A stretch of DNA of 64,000 bases from NCBI GenBank assembly GCA_965153455.1, contig OZ234498.1, forward strand, positions 7,626,001 through 7,690,000, read 5' to 3'. The translations under genes were made by a program, and so were the position numbers. The number at the start of each line of letters is the position of its first letter. Position 1 is the first letter of the stretch. The stretch comes from Sphagnum compactum. Taxonomy: Eukaryota > Bryophyta > Sphagnopsida > Sphagnales. Positions 47,170 through 59,311 of this stretch are shown in pieces. A model generated the notes under the pieces. The model was not told where the DNA came from. It did no database searches and saw only the letters and a program-made list of their open reading frames with translations.

Positions 47170-49576
47170 ATTTCTAACCTACTAGTCCTATTGTTTGTTT
47201 GTTTTTTTTTTTTTTCTCCCCCTGAAAATTATTTTGACAAAAAAATTAGGAAAATTAAATTTGGATTTTTGAAATTGTAAATTCGAAAATTTTGTGAATA
47301 TTTTGGATAAAACTACCAAATTTTAGATATAACAAAATATTGAAGGAAAAAAAAAAGGCCCTTACTTGCAATCGATAATTCAAATATTTATTTATTTTGG
47401 AAAAAGAGATTGGACAGTTCCTAATTGAATACTTCAAGATTTTTTACAAATTTCAGACATAACTACCTCATTTTCAAGTCTAACTACTTCGTTTCTTTCT
47501 TAATAATAACTACTTCTTTTTTTTATTAAATTTTTTAATAGCTATCTTTCACCTTTCTTAATAAACTGCTTTCATTTTATAACTATCTCACTCTTTTTCC
47601 CTATCCACCAACATGGATATGAAAAAATAAATTAACATATGTCGTTTCATGTCCATGAAATTTATATTTAAATTTAAATTAAATTTAACATTGAAATTTA
47701 ACATAATTTTTATTTAAACACACTTAATTTTATTTTTCTTTCTCTCAACCAAATTTTTTGGAGAATTATTTAATGCCAAACATTAGTAGCAGATATAGTA
47801 ACTCTACCCAAAGAAATAGGTAGAATATTTTATTGGCCTTGGCTACCAAGGCAAGAAGGATATTGTGTTTAGATTCATTATAGAGTATAGTAGCTTAAGG
47901 GATTTTTATAGGCCCCTAGCTAGGTAATAATAATAGGTCTCTTTTTCATATGAGGATTGTTAGAAAGATGATACCTATTTTGGCTTGTGTTGAAACTTGA
48001 GATTAGTTCCTAAGGTTAGCTTCATCATTAAATAACCCTTTAAATATTGAAACAAATATTTCTGAAAATATGGTAGTGAAGTGTTGAAAATCATCATACT
48101 TTATTTCATTGAATAATATCACTACTCATATGATAATATCATATTAGAGGAATGCATAATTGTTGTTAGTCAAGGGTGTTAAAAATTTAGTATATAGGTT
48201 TTGGAGTTGTAATAGATTGACAAATGTGTGGAACAAGTTTTAGGGCTTAAAGGGTGTAGCTAACCTACCTCAAAAATTCCTCACAGAGAATCAATTGCTA
48301 TAAGTGGATCTTAGTCCTTAAAACATCATGATAGTTCAAGCAAGCCCCCTTGTTCATCAAACAAAAAAACCTGTAATTAATTTATAAACTCCATAGGAAT
48401 TAGCAACCTTATTTTGGCACAAGTGGTGTCAAAGATGTGAAGAAAAACAATTTCACATTGGCATCACATTTTTTAAAAAGTTGGCAATTAATAGCAAAGA
48501 TTGACATGGAAATTCAAATGGAACTTCATCAACACCCCATATCCTTGCAAAATTGAAGACAAAGGAAAATCAACTTACCGACATGGGGTGTGATCACAAT
48601 CAAATGAGCCAACAATGACGAAAGACTTAAGGATTGTAATGTTTTTTGTGGTCATTTTCACTTTATCATAGAAAGGATTTTTGGGATGAAATCTTTTGCA
48701 ATATGTTACTGAAAATACATATAAAATTTTCAATACATCACCATTTTTGTATTAACTTTCATGAATAACTAAGAATTTTTTTTAAAGTGTACAGATTCTA
48801 CCAAATTACGTGTTTCGTTTTTAAAAAATATTTTAATCTCAAATTGTATGATAATATGTTTATTATTTAATTTTTTCTTTTATTGTTTCATAAACTACAA
48901 CTTTGTTTTAGATGTCATGTACATTACACCCCATTTACATGTGGTAAAATACTCTTGAAATTTTAAAATTATGTTCAATATATTTTTAATTTTTAAAATT
49001 TTAAAATTTCACAAATTTCAAATTGTGAATGTTTTTTGAGTGTGGACAATCAATTAACATCATCTCAATTTTTTTCTCATCAAAATTCTTTTATAAAGAG
49101 AGTCCCTAACTTAATAACTTACAAAATTAATTATTTTTTATGCAACTGTTGTTCAAGTTCAAAGGTCCATTATTAAAACCAAAACCCAAAATAATTATTT
49201 TTGAATTTTTATTTTGAATTTTTCAACATTCATATTAGTCATTAACACTACATTTCATGATTAACATCGCATTAAAGTGGCACCACAAAAATATATTTAA
49301 CAAAATTACAATTTTTATAAAGTTTTGGTGTTCGCCCGACATTCTTTTTAGCTCGTTTAATTGTGGCTTCACCCCATGTGGACTCAAGATAAAGTGTTTG
49401 CTTAGAACAACAACAAAATTATAAGGTGGAATTTCAACCTGGTAGCAACGTTCTTGCCTAAAGAACATATCCTTTCCAAATGATAAGAAAATCTACCCTA
49501 CCTTAACATAGAGCAAGAGACAAATGCTAGGAGTCAAACATCACTACAAAGAGTTACAGAAAACCTCTTCAAAAAG
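47170..49576. other. H2B 3' flank and gene-free AT-rich stretch
   Basis: Very A/T-rich from 47200 to 49300 with 'aactact' T-rich phrases at 47460-47590. No coding motif; no clear polyadenylation site chosen. Confidence 0.4.
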
Positions 49577-49846
49577 GTGAATGCAAATGTTAGTGAAAAT
49601 CTTATAAACCCATCTCATTATCAAACTTTTCAAGTTCAAAGCCAAAAGTTGATTCATACAAAAGTGAAAGGGTATAAACACTATAAGGTGGACCAAAAGT
49701 GGTGGATCAAAGTCCCTTTTGAAAGTCCTTATCCTTTGTATTTTGACTATACTTTAAGCCCCGTAAACTGGTTCAACCCTCAAATTGATTCAAATGATGT
49801 TAAAGTTAAATTAGTTTTCATATTTAAAATTGGGCCACCATTTTAA
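49577..49846 (+). other. Unrecognised 89-codon ORF
   Basis: Open for 89 codons, with an aromatic-rich middle (KWWIKVPFESPYPLYFDY) that is unusual for random AT-rich sequence. I do not recognise it; no homologous ORF in the window, no splice context. Most likely spurious or a relic. Confidence 0.2.
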
Positions 49847-52117
49847 ACTACTTCTTAAATATTTTCATTAAAGATTAGTATTAAAGTAAAATTTTAAAAT
49901 ATCTTTTAAAATGTTGCCAAGTTTTACAAAAGTTTTAAATTGAATATGATTCAACATTTTTTTAAATATGAAATTTTTAACTTGATTTTTTGACCTTAAG
50001 TGCTATCAACCTTCAAAGTGTTATATGTCAAAGTTACAAAAACATTGGGTAAACACATTGTGAAATAAAAAGTCCATATTCAATTTAAAGTCCTTTTATG
50101 ATGGACCTTTCATTATTTTGTTGTGATTTTTTCATTGTTGAAATGTTTCATCTGTTACCTTCACATAGATGAATCCCTTTTTATGACATCCAATAATAAG
50201 TAAAAATTGTATGCAATAATGATGAAAACCCTACCTTAGTGTTAGTCCATTTCAAGCAATGTAATTTGCAACTACTTGAAAGTCAACTCCATGTGCACCT
50301 CCAAACTACAAACAAGACACCATTAACAATCTATTGGCATGCCCAATCTTAAAGGCTTGGACTTAGCACACACAAATGGGATACATCACTTCAAATGGGA
50401 AATTGTTCCACAAGCTTTGCTTCATGATTCCCCTACTAATCTTCTCAACGTCTTTGAGCATACCTTTAGTTAGGACTCCTCATCAATTTTGTTTGACTTC
50501 TCGTTTTCATGCTTGGCTTTCTTTTGGCTTTTCATTGGGTTGTATTCGGTCTTTGTTTTAACCATGGTGGGGTCTTTCTAAGAGACCATCACATGGATGA
50601 GATAGGAGAGCAATTTCACATGGATTGCACCATAAGAATGGGGGACATAAAATGCATACTTCGTGACTTCATCACCCTTTTACTTATTTCAATGTGGCAA
50701 CAAAACAATTGATCAAAAGTTTGAAATTTTTTCAAGAGGAATGTTGTACATGGGGGAAATGCATTTGAATTCAAAGGGAAATTTGTCAATGGCATTATGG
50801 AAAAGCTAGAAAGCTCTTCAAAATGGTGTAAAACACATAATGAATTTTTCTTTATGGTCCTACATGTGGCTTTTGTGCTATGGATTACAATTGTTTATAG
50901 AATGTACCTTGAATCACATGTCATTTTACAAGTTATCATTAAAAATGTATTATAAAAAAACTTCCAACCTTAATTTACCTTATGGATAATTTAAATTTGA
51001 AAGATGAGCTTCTAAACTATTAATTTCATTAAATAAAGGACTTAATAAGAGAAAAACCATAATTCAAAATACATAGAAAAATTTGATCATCAAAATCCTT
51101 CCAAAAATTCTTTTTTAATATCAATGTTATCACATCATATTACCATTGAGTTCTTTACTCATTAAAAAACATTATATGAAGGTGCATGGAGTCCATATTC
51201 ATTAATGATGAATTGTTACAAGTTTTTGGGTATTCCTTGGAAATCCATTATGTTATGGCTATTGAAAAATTATACATGAAATTCATACAATGTCATTATT
51301 TTGTATATAACATTGTAGTGTTAGCCCTTTATCATTTTCATCGATTATATTTAACCACATGGCCAATTACAAATCCCAAAATCTTGCAAAAATTGCTTTG
51401 TGACAACATTTTATAGATAATGGAGTGTTATCTCACCCAACCACCTTAAATAACAAAAATTGTGCAATTTTGGGCAAATGTGTGTTGTGCATATATAATA
51501 ACTTTTGCTGGACAAAATTGTGATGTACACAATTTGTTATTTTGGTTTTGGCCCTCAACATCTCTACAAGTGAAGGATTGGTGAAAGTTGGGACATCCCA
51601 ATTTTGGATGATTTAATGATCAATTTGGGTCATCAGTGATGACAACGCAATGATATGCATATTTTTGGTCACAATTAGTCACAAAATTGGGTCATCTTTT
51701 TTCACCCTCCAAATAATTGGTCAGAATAGGAGATTTTTCTACCTAGGTAGGTTTTCTAGATCATGCAAGTTTCCTTTACAATTATTCTTACATAAAATTG
51801 AGTAAATTTTCCTTCATGATCATGTGAGTAGCTAGCTCATTAAGTAGATTAGCAATCTATATGAAAACGTGAAAATAAGGTATGGCAATATGAAGCTCTA
51901 AAGTGTTACACCTTGCAGAGGAAATATTTAAAAACATTGAATCATGATTAAATAATCCAAAAAACCACCTTACTTTGGGCCCTAATTTCACCCTCAAAGT
52001 CTTAATCACATCTCCAATTAGAGTGAAATTGGAATGAAATTATGAAATGGCCTTGAGGTACCAGTTAGTGACACATAGTATCACTTGAAAGATTTAGTTC
52101 TAAGAAAAAACGTCTCT
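49847..52117. other. Gene-free AT-rich stretch
   Basis: ORFs at 50376-50712 and 51186-51416 have no recognisable motif and overlap other frames. Confidence 0.4.
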
Positions 52118-52870
52118 AGAAGGAGGTGAACAAGACCTGCCCCCCTCCCCTTTCATTTTTTCCGTTTTTATGTTGGCATTTTTCGTGGCCCCCTTTTGTG
52201 CAGTCTTGTTCCTATGCATTGTTTTGTGCAGGTTGCAAGAGTGCAAGGGGGAACACGTTAACCATCACCATCACCTCTGAAGGTAAACAAGACTTGTCCG
52301 CCCCCCTTTTGGTTTTGTTGTTTGCATGTTTGTGTTGGTGGGTTGTGTTGTGCAATTTAGCTTCCCCCTTTGTCTTTTATGTGCAATTTGTAGGAGTGCA
52401 AGGAGGAGTGCATTGACCATTGACATCACTTTTGGAGGTGAACAAGACCTACCCACCCCCCTTTGGTCTTGTTATTCACGCGTTTTTGTTGTTGCATTGT
52501 GTTCGCCATCATTGTAGCTCCATCTTAGTGTGATCTTGCTACCCCCCTTGTCTTCTATGTGTAGGTTGCATGAACACAAGGAATGTGTCAACCATTGCCA
52601 TCACCTCTAATGGTGAGTAAGACTTGCCCACCCCCCTTTGATCTTGTTGTTTGTGTGTTTGTGTTGTTGCATTGTGTTTGCCATTGCTTAATTCGTCATT
52701 GTTATAGCTCCCCATTTGGTTCAATCTTGTTCCCCCTTCGTTGTCTTTTATATCCAAGTCACATGAATGCACTGAGCGCATCCAATGTCCAACGATAATG
52801 GTCTTGGGTGGTCACAAATCGGCACCATTTGGAGGTGAGTAGACCATCTCACTCTCAAGCCCCCCTAGTC
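52118..52870 (+). repeat. Tandem array, five diverged units of about 155-220 bp
   Basis: Each unit opens with 'gaaggtgaacaagacctgcc' followed by a CCCCCCTTT run, a GT-rich 'gttgttt-gtgtttgtgttg' part, and 'tgtgcaggttgcaagagtg', then 'caccatcacctct'. Starts are near 52118, 52279, 52434, 52611 and 52830. The repeat creates proline-rich and short hydrophobic ORFs on both strands. Confidence 0.8.
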
Positions 52871-53017
52871 TTGCTAATGTGTGTTGTCTCTATGTTAGTG
52901 ATGGTGTTCTTGTATTACTAATGGCTATTGTACCCTAGTTATGGTCTTATTCCCCCTTCCGTATTTCATGTGTGCAAGGTGCAACAACTAAAATTCAAGG
53001 CCAAAACAAAATCATAT

Positions 53018-53172
53018 CAAACTATGGTAGGATGGCAACAACAATAACAATAAATTAAATTGTGATAAAACGACAACAACAACAACACATCAAATTGTGG
53101 TAGGATAATAATAGTAACAACAAATCAAATTGTGGCAACAAGGCAACAACAATGATAGATCAAATTGTGGCA
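53018..53172 (+). repeat. (CAA)-rich short tandem repeat
   Basis: Four copies of 'caaattgtggtagga' or 'caaattgtggcaac' alternating with CAACAACAA runs, period about 40-50 bp. Confidence 0.75.
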
Positions 53173-53339
53173 TCCCCCATCACTTTGCAATCATCTACCA
53201 ATTGTTGTATACCAAAGACAATAAAATTTAAGCCAAAACTTAACAAAATTTAAATAATTAATAATTAATTATAATAGGATAAGGGTTGCATGAATATTCC
53301 TTGAGGTCAACATAAACATGACCCACAAAATGCAAACAC

Positions 53340-53460
53340 AAAAATGAAAAAACCAAGGGTTAAGGGGGGTTGGGGAGGTTTTGTTCACTTCTATAGGTGA
53401 TGATGAGGTTGGCAAGTTCCACTTCATGTTCTTGTAACTTGCACAAAACAATGCCCAAGA
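53340..53460 (-). repeat. Inverted copy of the 52-kb repeat unit
   Basis: The reverse complement reads in the order of one unit of the 52118-52870 array: 'ttgcacaa', 'catcacctatagaag', 'tgaacaaaacctcccc' and a C-rich run. Confidence 0.55.
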
Positions 53461-53969
53461 ACAAAACCACACAAAGGGAGGAAGGGGGGATAAGAACTAT
53501 GGAGGAGAAGAAGTCATTTCTCTTGTTGTCTTTTCATCTCTTCTTGAAGCAAAAGGAAAAAAAATCAAGGGGGGGTGTGGTGCTACCTTGCTCACCTATG
53601 AAGTAGCTCGAATAATGGTGAGGTAGTTCGAGTTTCAAGTTTTGGTGGCGGTCAAACAAAGCTCCTAATCATGGCATAATAGAAAGCTTGGCAGGAGTAG
53701 CTACAAACCACAAACCACACTCCCCACCACTGAAACCTTAATTTTTCTACTTAACACTTACACAACCTTATAAATTTACGCAAGGTCATGTAAGTGCACT
53801 TCAATTTTTTTTACACTTCCCATGTGTATGTGTAAGTGTAAAAAAATGCACTTGCATGTTGGTAGTGTCAAAAAAAAATGTCATGTACATGGATTATACA
53901 TGCCATGTATATGGTTATATATATTTGCACACACAACACCAATTAACACCCACTTACTTTTAAATGCAT

Positions 53970-54274
53970 TTTTTCGACCTACCTAAACATATTTACTACT
54001 TACCTACCTACCTATTTATGTTAAAATAATAATCCAAAAAATGATTTTAATTTAGGTAAAAATTTGACCCAGTCAAATGGTCCATTGTTTACAAGTTAAA
54101 GAGCTGGTCACTTTGTTAATCAAAACAACAAGCTCCAAATGGATTACCTAGTCACATTGGTAGGTCCAAATCAACTTGTCCAAATTGATAGGGTGTTATT
54201 TTTTATGCTTGTCATTTTGGGGTTTTTGTTTTTATTAGAAAACCTGATTGAAAAAACCATGAATTGTAGTAGTG
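53970..54274 (+). mobile_element. Right half of a CACTA-like element
   Basis: Matches the right half of 26249-27352 ('caaatcaacttgtccaaatt', 'atgcttgtcattttggg') and ends in a TIR-like sequence whose reverse complement is CACTACTACAATTCATGG. Left end not found. Confidence 0.45.
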
Positions 54275-55321
54275 CATGTTCCCAAGATGGCTTGTAAACT
54301 TGGGTTGAACCTCAATAATCACTACAAAAAATCATGGTTTATTTGACTAATGTTAAACCAAAAACCAATCATTTTGACATTTTGTCAATTTGACCACTTA
54401 GTCATACTGAACAAGTCAATTTGAACACATTCAATTTGACTGGTGGTTTTTGGACAAGAAATCAGGCAAGGTGAAAGCATGGTAAAGTATATTTAAAAAA
54501 AATAAAACAAGGGAAAAAAAATTGTCCAATTTTTGACATAAATAGAAGAAAGTCAATTGAAAATAATTGAAAATAACATAATAATGGCATGGTGTTTTTA
54601 TTTGAATTTATAGTGAGGTGATTGCAAAGTTTGAAAAACTTTGGCACAATAAAAGTAGATAACAAGTAAGTTTAGAAATGACTAATCAAATTGAGTTTAA
54701 ACATGTTTTTCAATAAGAAGTTTAATGTATTGTATTGTAATATTTAAATGTTGAAAATTTACAAGAACATTCTAAAGCTACATCATATTGAAAATGAAGA
54801 ATATTCAATAAATAATATACTTTCACTTACTTGTACAAGTTATTCAATACTATCAAGTTATACTTGTACAAGATATCCAATAAAATCAAAATATTCAATA
54901 ATGCATCTACTTTCACCTACTTGTATAGTTATTTTTAAAAATCTACTTGAATGCATATTAAATATGTAATTAATCAACATCATTGTGATAAAACCAAAGA
55001 TTATCTTCATGTTGATCATTGAATAAAATAACATTTCTATTTTCAATACACTAAAACTTGTTTATGCCTATTTGTTTTTTTGTTTGACAAGGAACAAAAC
55101 TTTTCTACTTTACCTTGTTGGCATCCGACAACCAAAAAGATACTAATTAAAATGATAGTTCAATTTTTAAATATAAAAATGTTATTAATAAATAAATAAT
55201 AAGTACTTGCCCACCCACCCACCATGGCCTCCTACCTACCTATTCACAACTCACCTAGATACTATATGTTTAGACACATGTATATATATGTATATATATA
55301 TACATACTCCACGTAATATAT

Positions 55322-55397
55322 GTTGGTAAAGGGGATTGAACTTTGGTTTCCTTGGTTCCACACCAATGTCTTAACCATCAAACCACCACACCATTTT
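55322..55397 (-). repeat. tRNA-like (SINE-type) pol III promoter
   Basis: On the minus strand 'tggtttgatggttaagac' resembles a pol III A box and 'aagttcaatcccc' about 35 bp later a B box. The arrangement is that of a tRNA gene or a tRNA-derived SINE head, but the sequence does not fold into a clean cloverleaf by eye. Confidence 0.35.
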
Positions 55398-55689
55398 GTA
55401 AAACAATATGATACTAAATGCATTTAACATGTTTCTTTACACTTCAATTAATGTTTTTGTAAATGTGTGAAACAACATTTGAATTTCAATTTTTTTCATA
55501 AGTAGAAAAATAGGTACTTAACTAGGTGGATAGGTAGGACACAAGTCTACCTACTTATGTTTTTAGATGTACATATTTACTTACGTAAAATATAAGTAGG
55601 TATGTAGGTAGAAAATAGATATGTAAGTAGGCATTGTCATAGATGCCAATGTTATGAGGTTCATTCATTTGAATGTTCACCCAAAACTT

Positions 55690-55995
55690 GTAGTAAATTT
55701 GTATCTAACTTTTAGTTTAATTTCATTTCACTCTTAATTAGTTTTTAGTTAAGTTTTAGTTCATTTCCATTTGACTCAAGGTTCACTTCTAGTTGGCTTT
55801 TAGTTGATTTTTAATTAAGTTCTAATTCATTTATAGTTAACTTTTAGTTCACTCTTAGTTAAGTTTTAATTCACTTCTATTTAATTCATAATTCATTTTT
55901 AGTTCACTTCCATTAAATTTTTAGTTCATTTTTAGTTAACTATGAGTTCATTTTTAGTTAAATTTAAGTTCACTTTTAGTTGAGTTTTAATCATT
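55690..55995 (+). repeat. Degenerate 'ttttagttcac' tandem repeat
   Basis: About 20 variants of a 10-16-base unit (TTTTAGTTAAG, TTTTAGTTCAC, TTCTAGTTGGC and similar) in a row within the CACTA-like element. It may be a binding-site cluster or simply slippage. Confidence 0.75.
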
Positions 55996-56079
55996 CAGAG
56001 TTCACACATGGGCGCACATGGGTGAACATGGGCCACATGTTGAAAATTTCTTGAAAAACTTCCTTGAGTTCGGTGTCTA

Positions 56080-56260
56080 AAGAGTATAAATAAAGGTAGA
56101 ATTCCCCATTACCTTTAGTTTATTCAACATTAATTTGGGTACATTTTCTTATCATAGCCTTGTTTGGTTTTTTCTTTGTAATAAAATCTTGTTGGATTTT
56201 TGTTTACACTTGTTGTGTTCTTGTTCTTGTTTTTGTTGTTTCATAATCTAAATTTGGAAT
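56080..56260 (+). promoter_or_regulatory. TATA-like and polyadenylation-like signals in the CACTA-like element
   Basis: AGTATAAATAAAGG at 56087-56100 is followed about 80 bp later by TGTAATAAAATC (56178-56189). The pair resembles a short transcription unit or an LTR U3-R-U5 remnant. No LTR termini were found. Confidence 0.25.
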
Positions 56261-56327
56261 TAAGTGTGCCCTTGTTCTTGTTTTGGTTAAAAAATCTTAT
56301 AACCTTGGTTGTTTTCATGCCCATGAT

Positions 56328-56640
56328 AGGTATATATAGGTATGTAGGTAAATAAATAGGTAAATAGGTAGGTAGTTAGTAGGAAAATAGATAATAGATA
56401 GGTAGGTAGGTAGATAAATTAATTGATAAATATATAAATAAATAGGCAAGTAGGTAATTAAATATGTAACTAGGTAGCTAGATAGGTAGATGTTAGGTAA
56501 ATGGTAGGTAGGTAAATAATAGGTAGGTAAAACATAAATAGGTAGATCAATAGATAAACAAGTAGGTAGATAGGACACATTTAGGTAAGTAGTTAGGATG
56601 GACGTAGGTAGGAATATGTTAGGTAAGTAGGTAGTTTATT
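56328..56640 (+). repeat. (TAGG)/(TAGA) tract
   Basis: About 300 bp of degenerate TAGG, TAGA and TAAA units. It keeps a minus-strand ORF open (56315-56578) that encodes only Tyr/Leu/Pro/Thr repeats. Confidence 0.9.
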
Positions 56641-56940
56641 AAGCATAACAAGTAGGCTAGCTAACCTAATTAATATGACCAATTTGATTAAACATAGTTA
56701 TTCAGTATGGCCAATTTGATTAATCCATGGGCATCTTGGTGGACCATTTAAAAAATTTGTCCCTTTTGATTAGATGTATGACTTAACACTTGGTCAAAAT
56801 GGTCATTTTAATAAAAAAATCAACCAAAAGAACCATGTGACTTTATGCCCCATGCCTTTATTCAAAGTGGACATCTTGTTAGTCAATGTAGACAATTTAA
56901 TCAAGTTGAACCTTTTGAAAAACCATGATTTCTTGTAGTC

Positions 56941-58215
56941 AAGTTTTTATCATGAATGTGTCCCTTATTTGCAATAAAAGCCATTTTGTATTTATTGTCA
57001 TTTTGTTCATGTCATCAAACATAAATCTTCTATTGTTAACATAATTTTTTTTGTGGCAATTCAAGAACGATGGGTTTATGTGGTGCATAATTTAACCCCT
57101 AGTCCACCTTCATTTTTATTTTTGTTTGCGCATGTGGAGCCAAAAATCTCTACACTCTATTGAACAAGAGGCTGGGATAATTATGATGACTTCATGGCAT
57201 CTAGAAATAGAGATTTTGAAATTCACATGGGTGAGCTACGTTGGGTTGAAATGTTTTTGGACACAAATGTTAATGTCAATGATAGGAATCCTTTTGATGA
57301 AGTAAAGGAATAACATTTCATTTCCCCACATGATGATTTTGAGTGTATGGACATATGTGCAATGTTTTTTAACTTTCAAGGATTGGGGATATTGAAATGT
57401 TTTGTTAGGTTTGGCATTGGTCTTATTTTCTTTGCATGTGTGCAAATTGTGCCAATGTTAATGGTAGGTTTTCAATAATAATGTTGTATTTTTGGTAAAA
57501 CAAAATAATTTTTAAATCCATGCGCCTGCATCACAAAGAAACACATGGCAAGTTTAATGCATTGAAGCAAATTTCCTTCAATGAATAGTACACATGTCCT
57601 ATGTGTTTATGTGTTGCACACCTTGCCTCCTTCAAATCCAACATATTCATTTGAAAATATGAATATATTATTTCAACTAACCTTCTATTGATAAATTCAT
57701 CTTATTGGAAACCCCATATGGAGGTCAATGTCAATGTTTCAATACCAATCCCCATTGGATTCATTCAAATGAATTAATTTCATCCAATTTGATGAATGAC
57801 ATTCATCCACATCAACATTATCATCCATGAACACATTCATCCATGTTCAAGTCAATGCTCCAAACTTTGGCTCTAGGCTCATGCATGAGCAATCCTCCAT
57901 GAAAGAGAAAGGCAAATGACATGTTAATAAAAAGTGTAGTCACATGGAAAACAAGGGTACCTGCTTCGAGTGAAAGTGCATCACAATTGTTGAATAAGGA
58001 ATTCAAGGAAGGTTGAAGGGGGAAGGTGAGAAATGAAATAGTAATATGCCATAATCATGCACTGTTATAACAAGGTTGACATATGCTAAAGTTTGAGGTT
58101 TTTTTTTTCCTCGATGTCCCCATATTACTTATAAATCATCATATATAAAGATTTTGCCAATTGGATAATGATTGAATGTTTGCACAAGTGATTAAGAAGT
58201 TGAAAAAGGTCATTG
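56941..58215. other. Gene-free AT-rich stretch
   Basis: No coding motif. 57775-57850 is rich in 'attcatcca' repeats. Confidence 0.4.
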
Positions 58216-58390
58216 CAAGTTTAAAGTTCATGCAATGAGGTCTTATTGATAACCGCTCTTGGGGTTTCAATCCATTATTGTGTAGTTTAAGACTGGTGTC
58301 ACATGTTTGTATTCATTTATTTAGAGGAAGTTAATGAGGGAGAAGGTTTAGATAATTTAACTAAAATTATTATGGGCGATTTAATATATA
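58216..58390 (+). repeat. Direct repeat left of the GC-rich LTR-like element (about 175 bp)
   Basis: Matches 59312-59487 with a handful of differences (for example CAATGAGGTC against CAAAGGTC, CTCTTGGGG against CTTTTGGGG). Shared text includes 'ggtttcaatccattattgtg' and 'gggcgatttaatatat'. It ends exactly where the LTR-like element begins. Confidence 0.95.
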
Positions 58391-59212
58391 TGTCGTAACC
58401 CCACTTTGGCCAAGTGTGGGGGTGAAGCCCAACACTTGGAAAAGTTGGAGGTTTGGAGTCCTCCGGGACTCCCGAATGTTCAGAGCTCGACAACAAGGCC
58501 CAAAACACCTCGCATTGAGGTGTTCTTGGTGTCATTGGAAAGGTATTGAAACGTAGATATCGAAAATGGCCTCGCATTGGCCATTCGGACATCTGCAGCC
58601 CAAGTTATGGGCAAAAGAAGGGCCGGGAGTCAAACTGGCAGTTTGACTCCCGACCACTAAAAGTCGGGAATCGACCCTTTCCCGACGTCGCCTCAGGGAG
58701 TACGACATGGCGTTGGAAAGATCTCGACGAGGGCTACAACTTTGGTTTAGACCTCGTTGCGATCGGACTCCGGAGTTGGGAGTTATGGCCGCCCAAAGTT
58801 CCGGGAGTCCCGCCGGGACAGTTTCGGGACTCCATTTCGGGAGTCCCAACAAAATGTGCCATTTGGATGTAGGCTCCGTGGCGAGCTGCAGAGAATACTA
58901 TAAGGGGGAAGGTGATGGCTTCCCCCGAGTCCGGGCCGTGGTGAGTCTTGTGTGTCAAAATGCCCGTGGCTTGTCCCAAACACCCAAGGGTGTCCCGAAT
59001 GCTAAACTAACCTCCCGTGGTTGGTTTTTGGATGCAGATTCACACAAGCTAAGCTAGTCCCTCTTCCTAGTCTAATCCCGGGGCTTCCAACTCGACCCTC
59101 TACCCCTTTCTAGAGTTGGAAGTCGAGAGCGTGTCCTTCGGTCCCAACTTTTCGCAACTTCATAATTAGTGAACCCTCAAGTGGGTTCACCCCGGGACCA
59201 AGGAGTGCGTCA
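58391..59212 (+). mobile_element. Solo-LTR-like element, copy B (young, CpG-rich)
   Basis: Starts TGTCGTAACCCC and ends GTGCGTCA, the TG...CA form of an LTR, 822 bp, colinear with copy A (28048-28924). ACTATAAGGG at 58897-58906 is a plausible TATA box. It is rich in CpG and in the palindromic word GGGACTCCCG or GGAGTCCCG, which copy A has mostly lost. No gag, pol or primer-binding site beside it; the short ORFs (58317-59057 on both strands) show no domain. Confidence 0.7.
58781..58880 (+). repeat. Left arm of a perfect 100-bp inverted repeat
   Basis: 58781-58880 is the exact reverse complement of 59211-59310; I compared all 100 bases and saw no mismatch. The arm is part of the LTR-like element; the loop is 330 bp. 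Confidence 0.97.
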
Positions 59213-59310
59213 CGGAGCCTACATCCAAATGGCACATTTTGTTGGGACTCCCGAAATGGAGTCCCGAAACTGTCCCGGCGGGACTCCCGGAACTTTGGGC
59301 GGCCATAACT
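59211..59310 (-). repeat. Right arm of the perfect 100-bp inverted repeat
   Basis: Inverted copy of an internal LTR segment placed immediately after the LTR's CA end, sharing those two bases. It ends one base before the second flanking direct repeat. Confidence 0.97.
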
Positions 59311-59311
59311 A

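Larger units (their letters stand above)
54320..56940. mobile_element. CACTA-like element, about 2.6 kb, no transposase seen
   Basis: The left end CACTACAAAAAATCATGG and the reverse complement of the right end, GACTACAAGAAATCATGG, are near-identical. The flanks AAT and AAG do not give a clean 3-bp duplication. The inner right end matches, inverted, the left end of 26249-27352. It contains a (CTAC) patch, a pol III-like box pair, a 'tttagttcac' tandem region and a long (TAGG) tract. No ORF resembles a CACTA transposase, so it would have to be moved by another element's enzyme. Confidence 0.55.

Noticed and set aside
55322-55397. A genuine tRNA gene on the minus strand
   Set aside because: A- and B-box-like words are present but the acceptor and anticodon arms do not pair convincingly, so a SINE head is the better reading.
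56315-56578. Minus-strand ORF rich in Tyr-Leu-Pro-Thr
   Set aside because: It is a translation of a degenerate TAGG/TAGA microsatellite.
58317-59057. ORFs of 80-116 codons on both strands in the GC-rich element
   Set aside because: They overlap each other on both strands, show no domain and are not conserved in the older copy; the element looks like a non-coding LTR.
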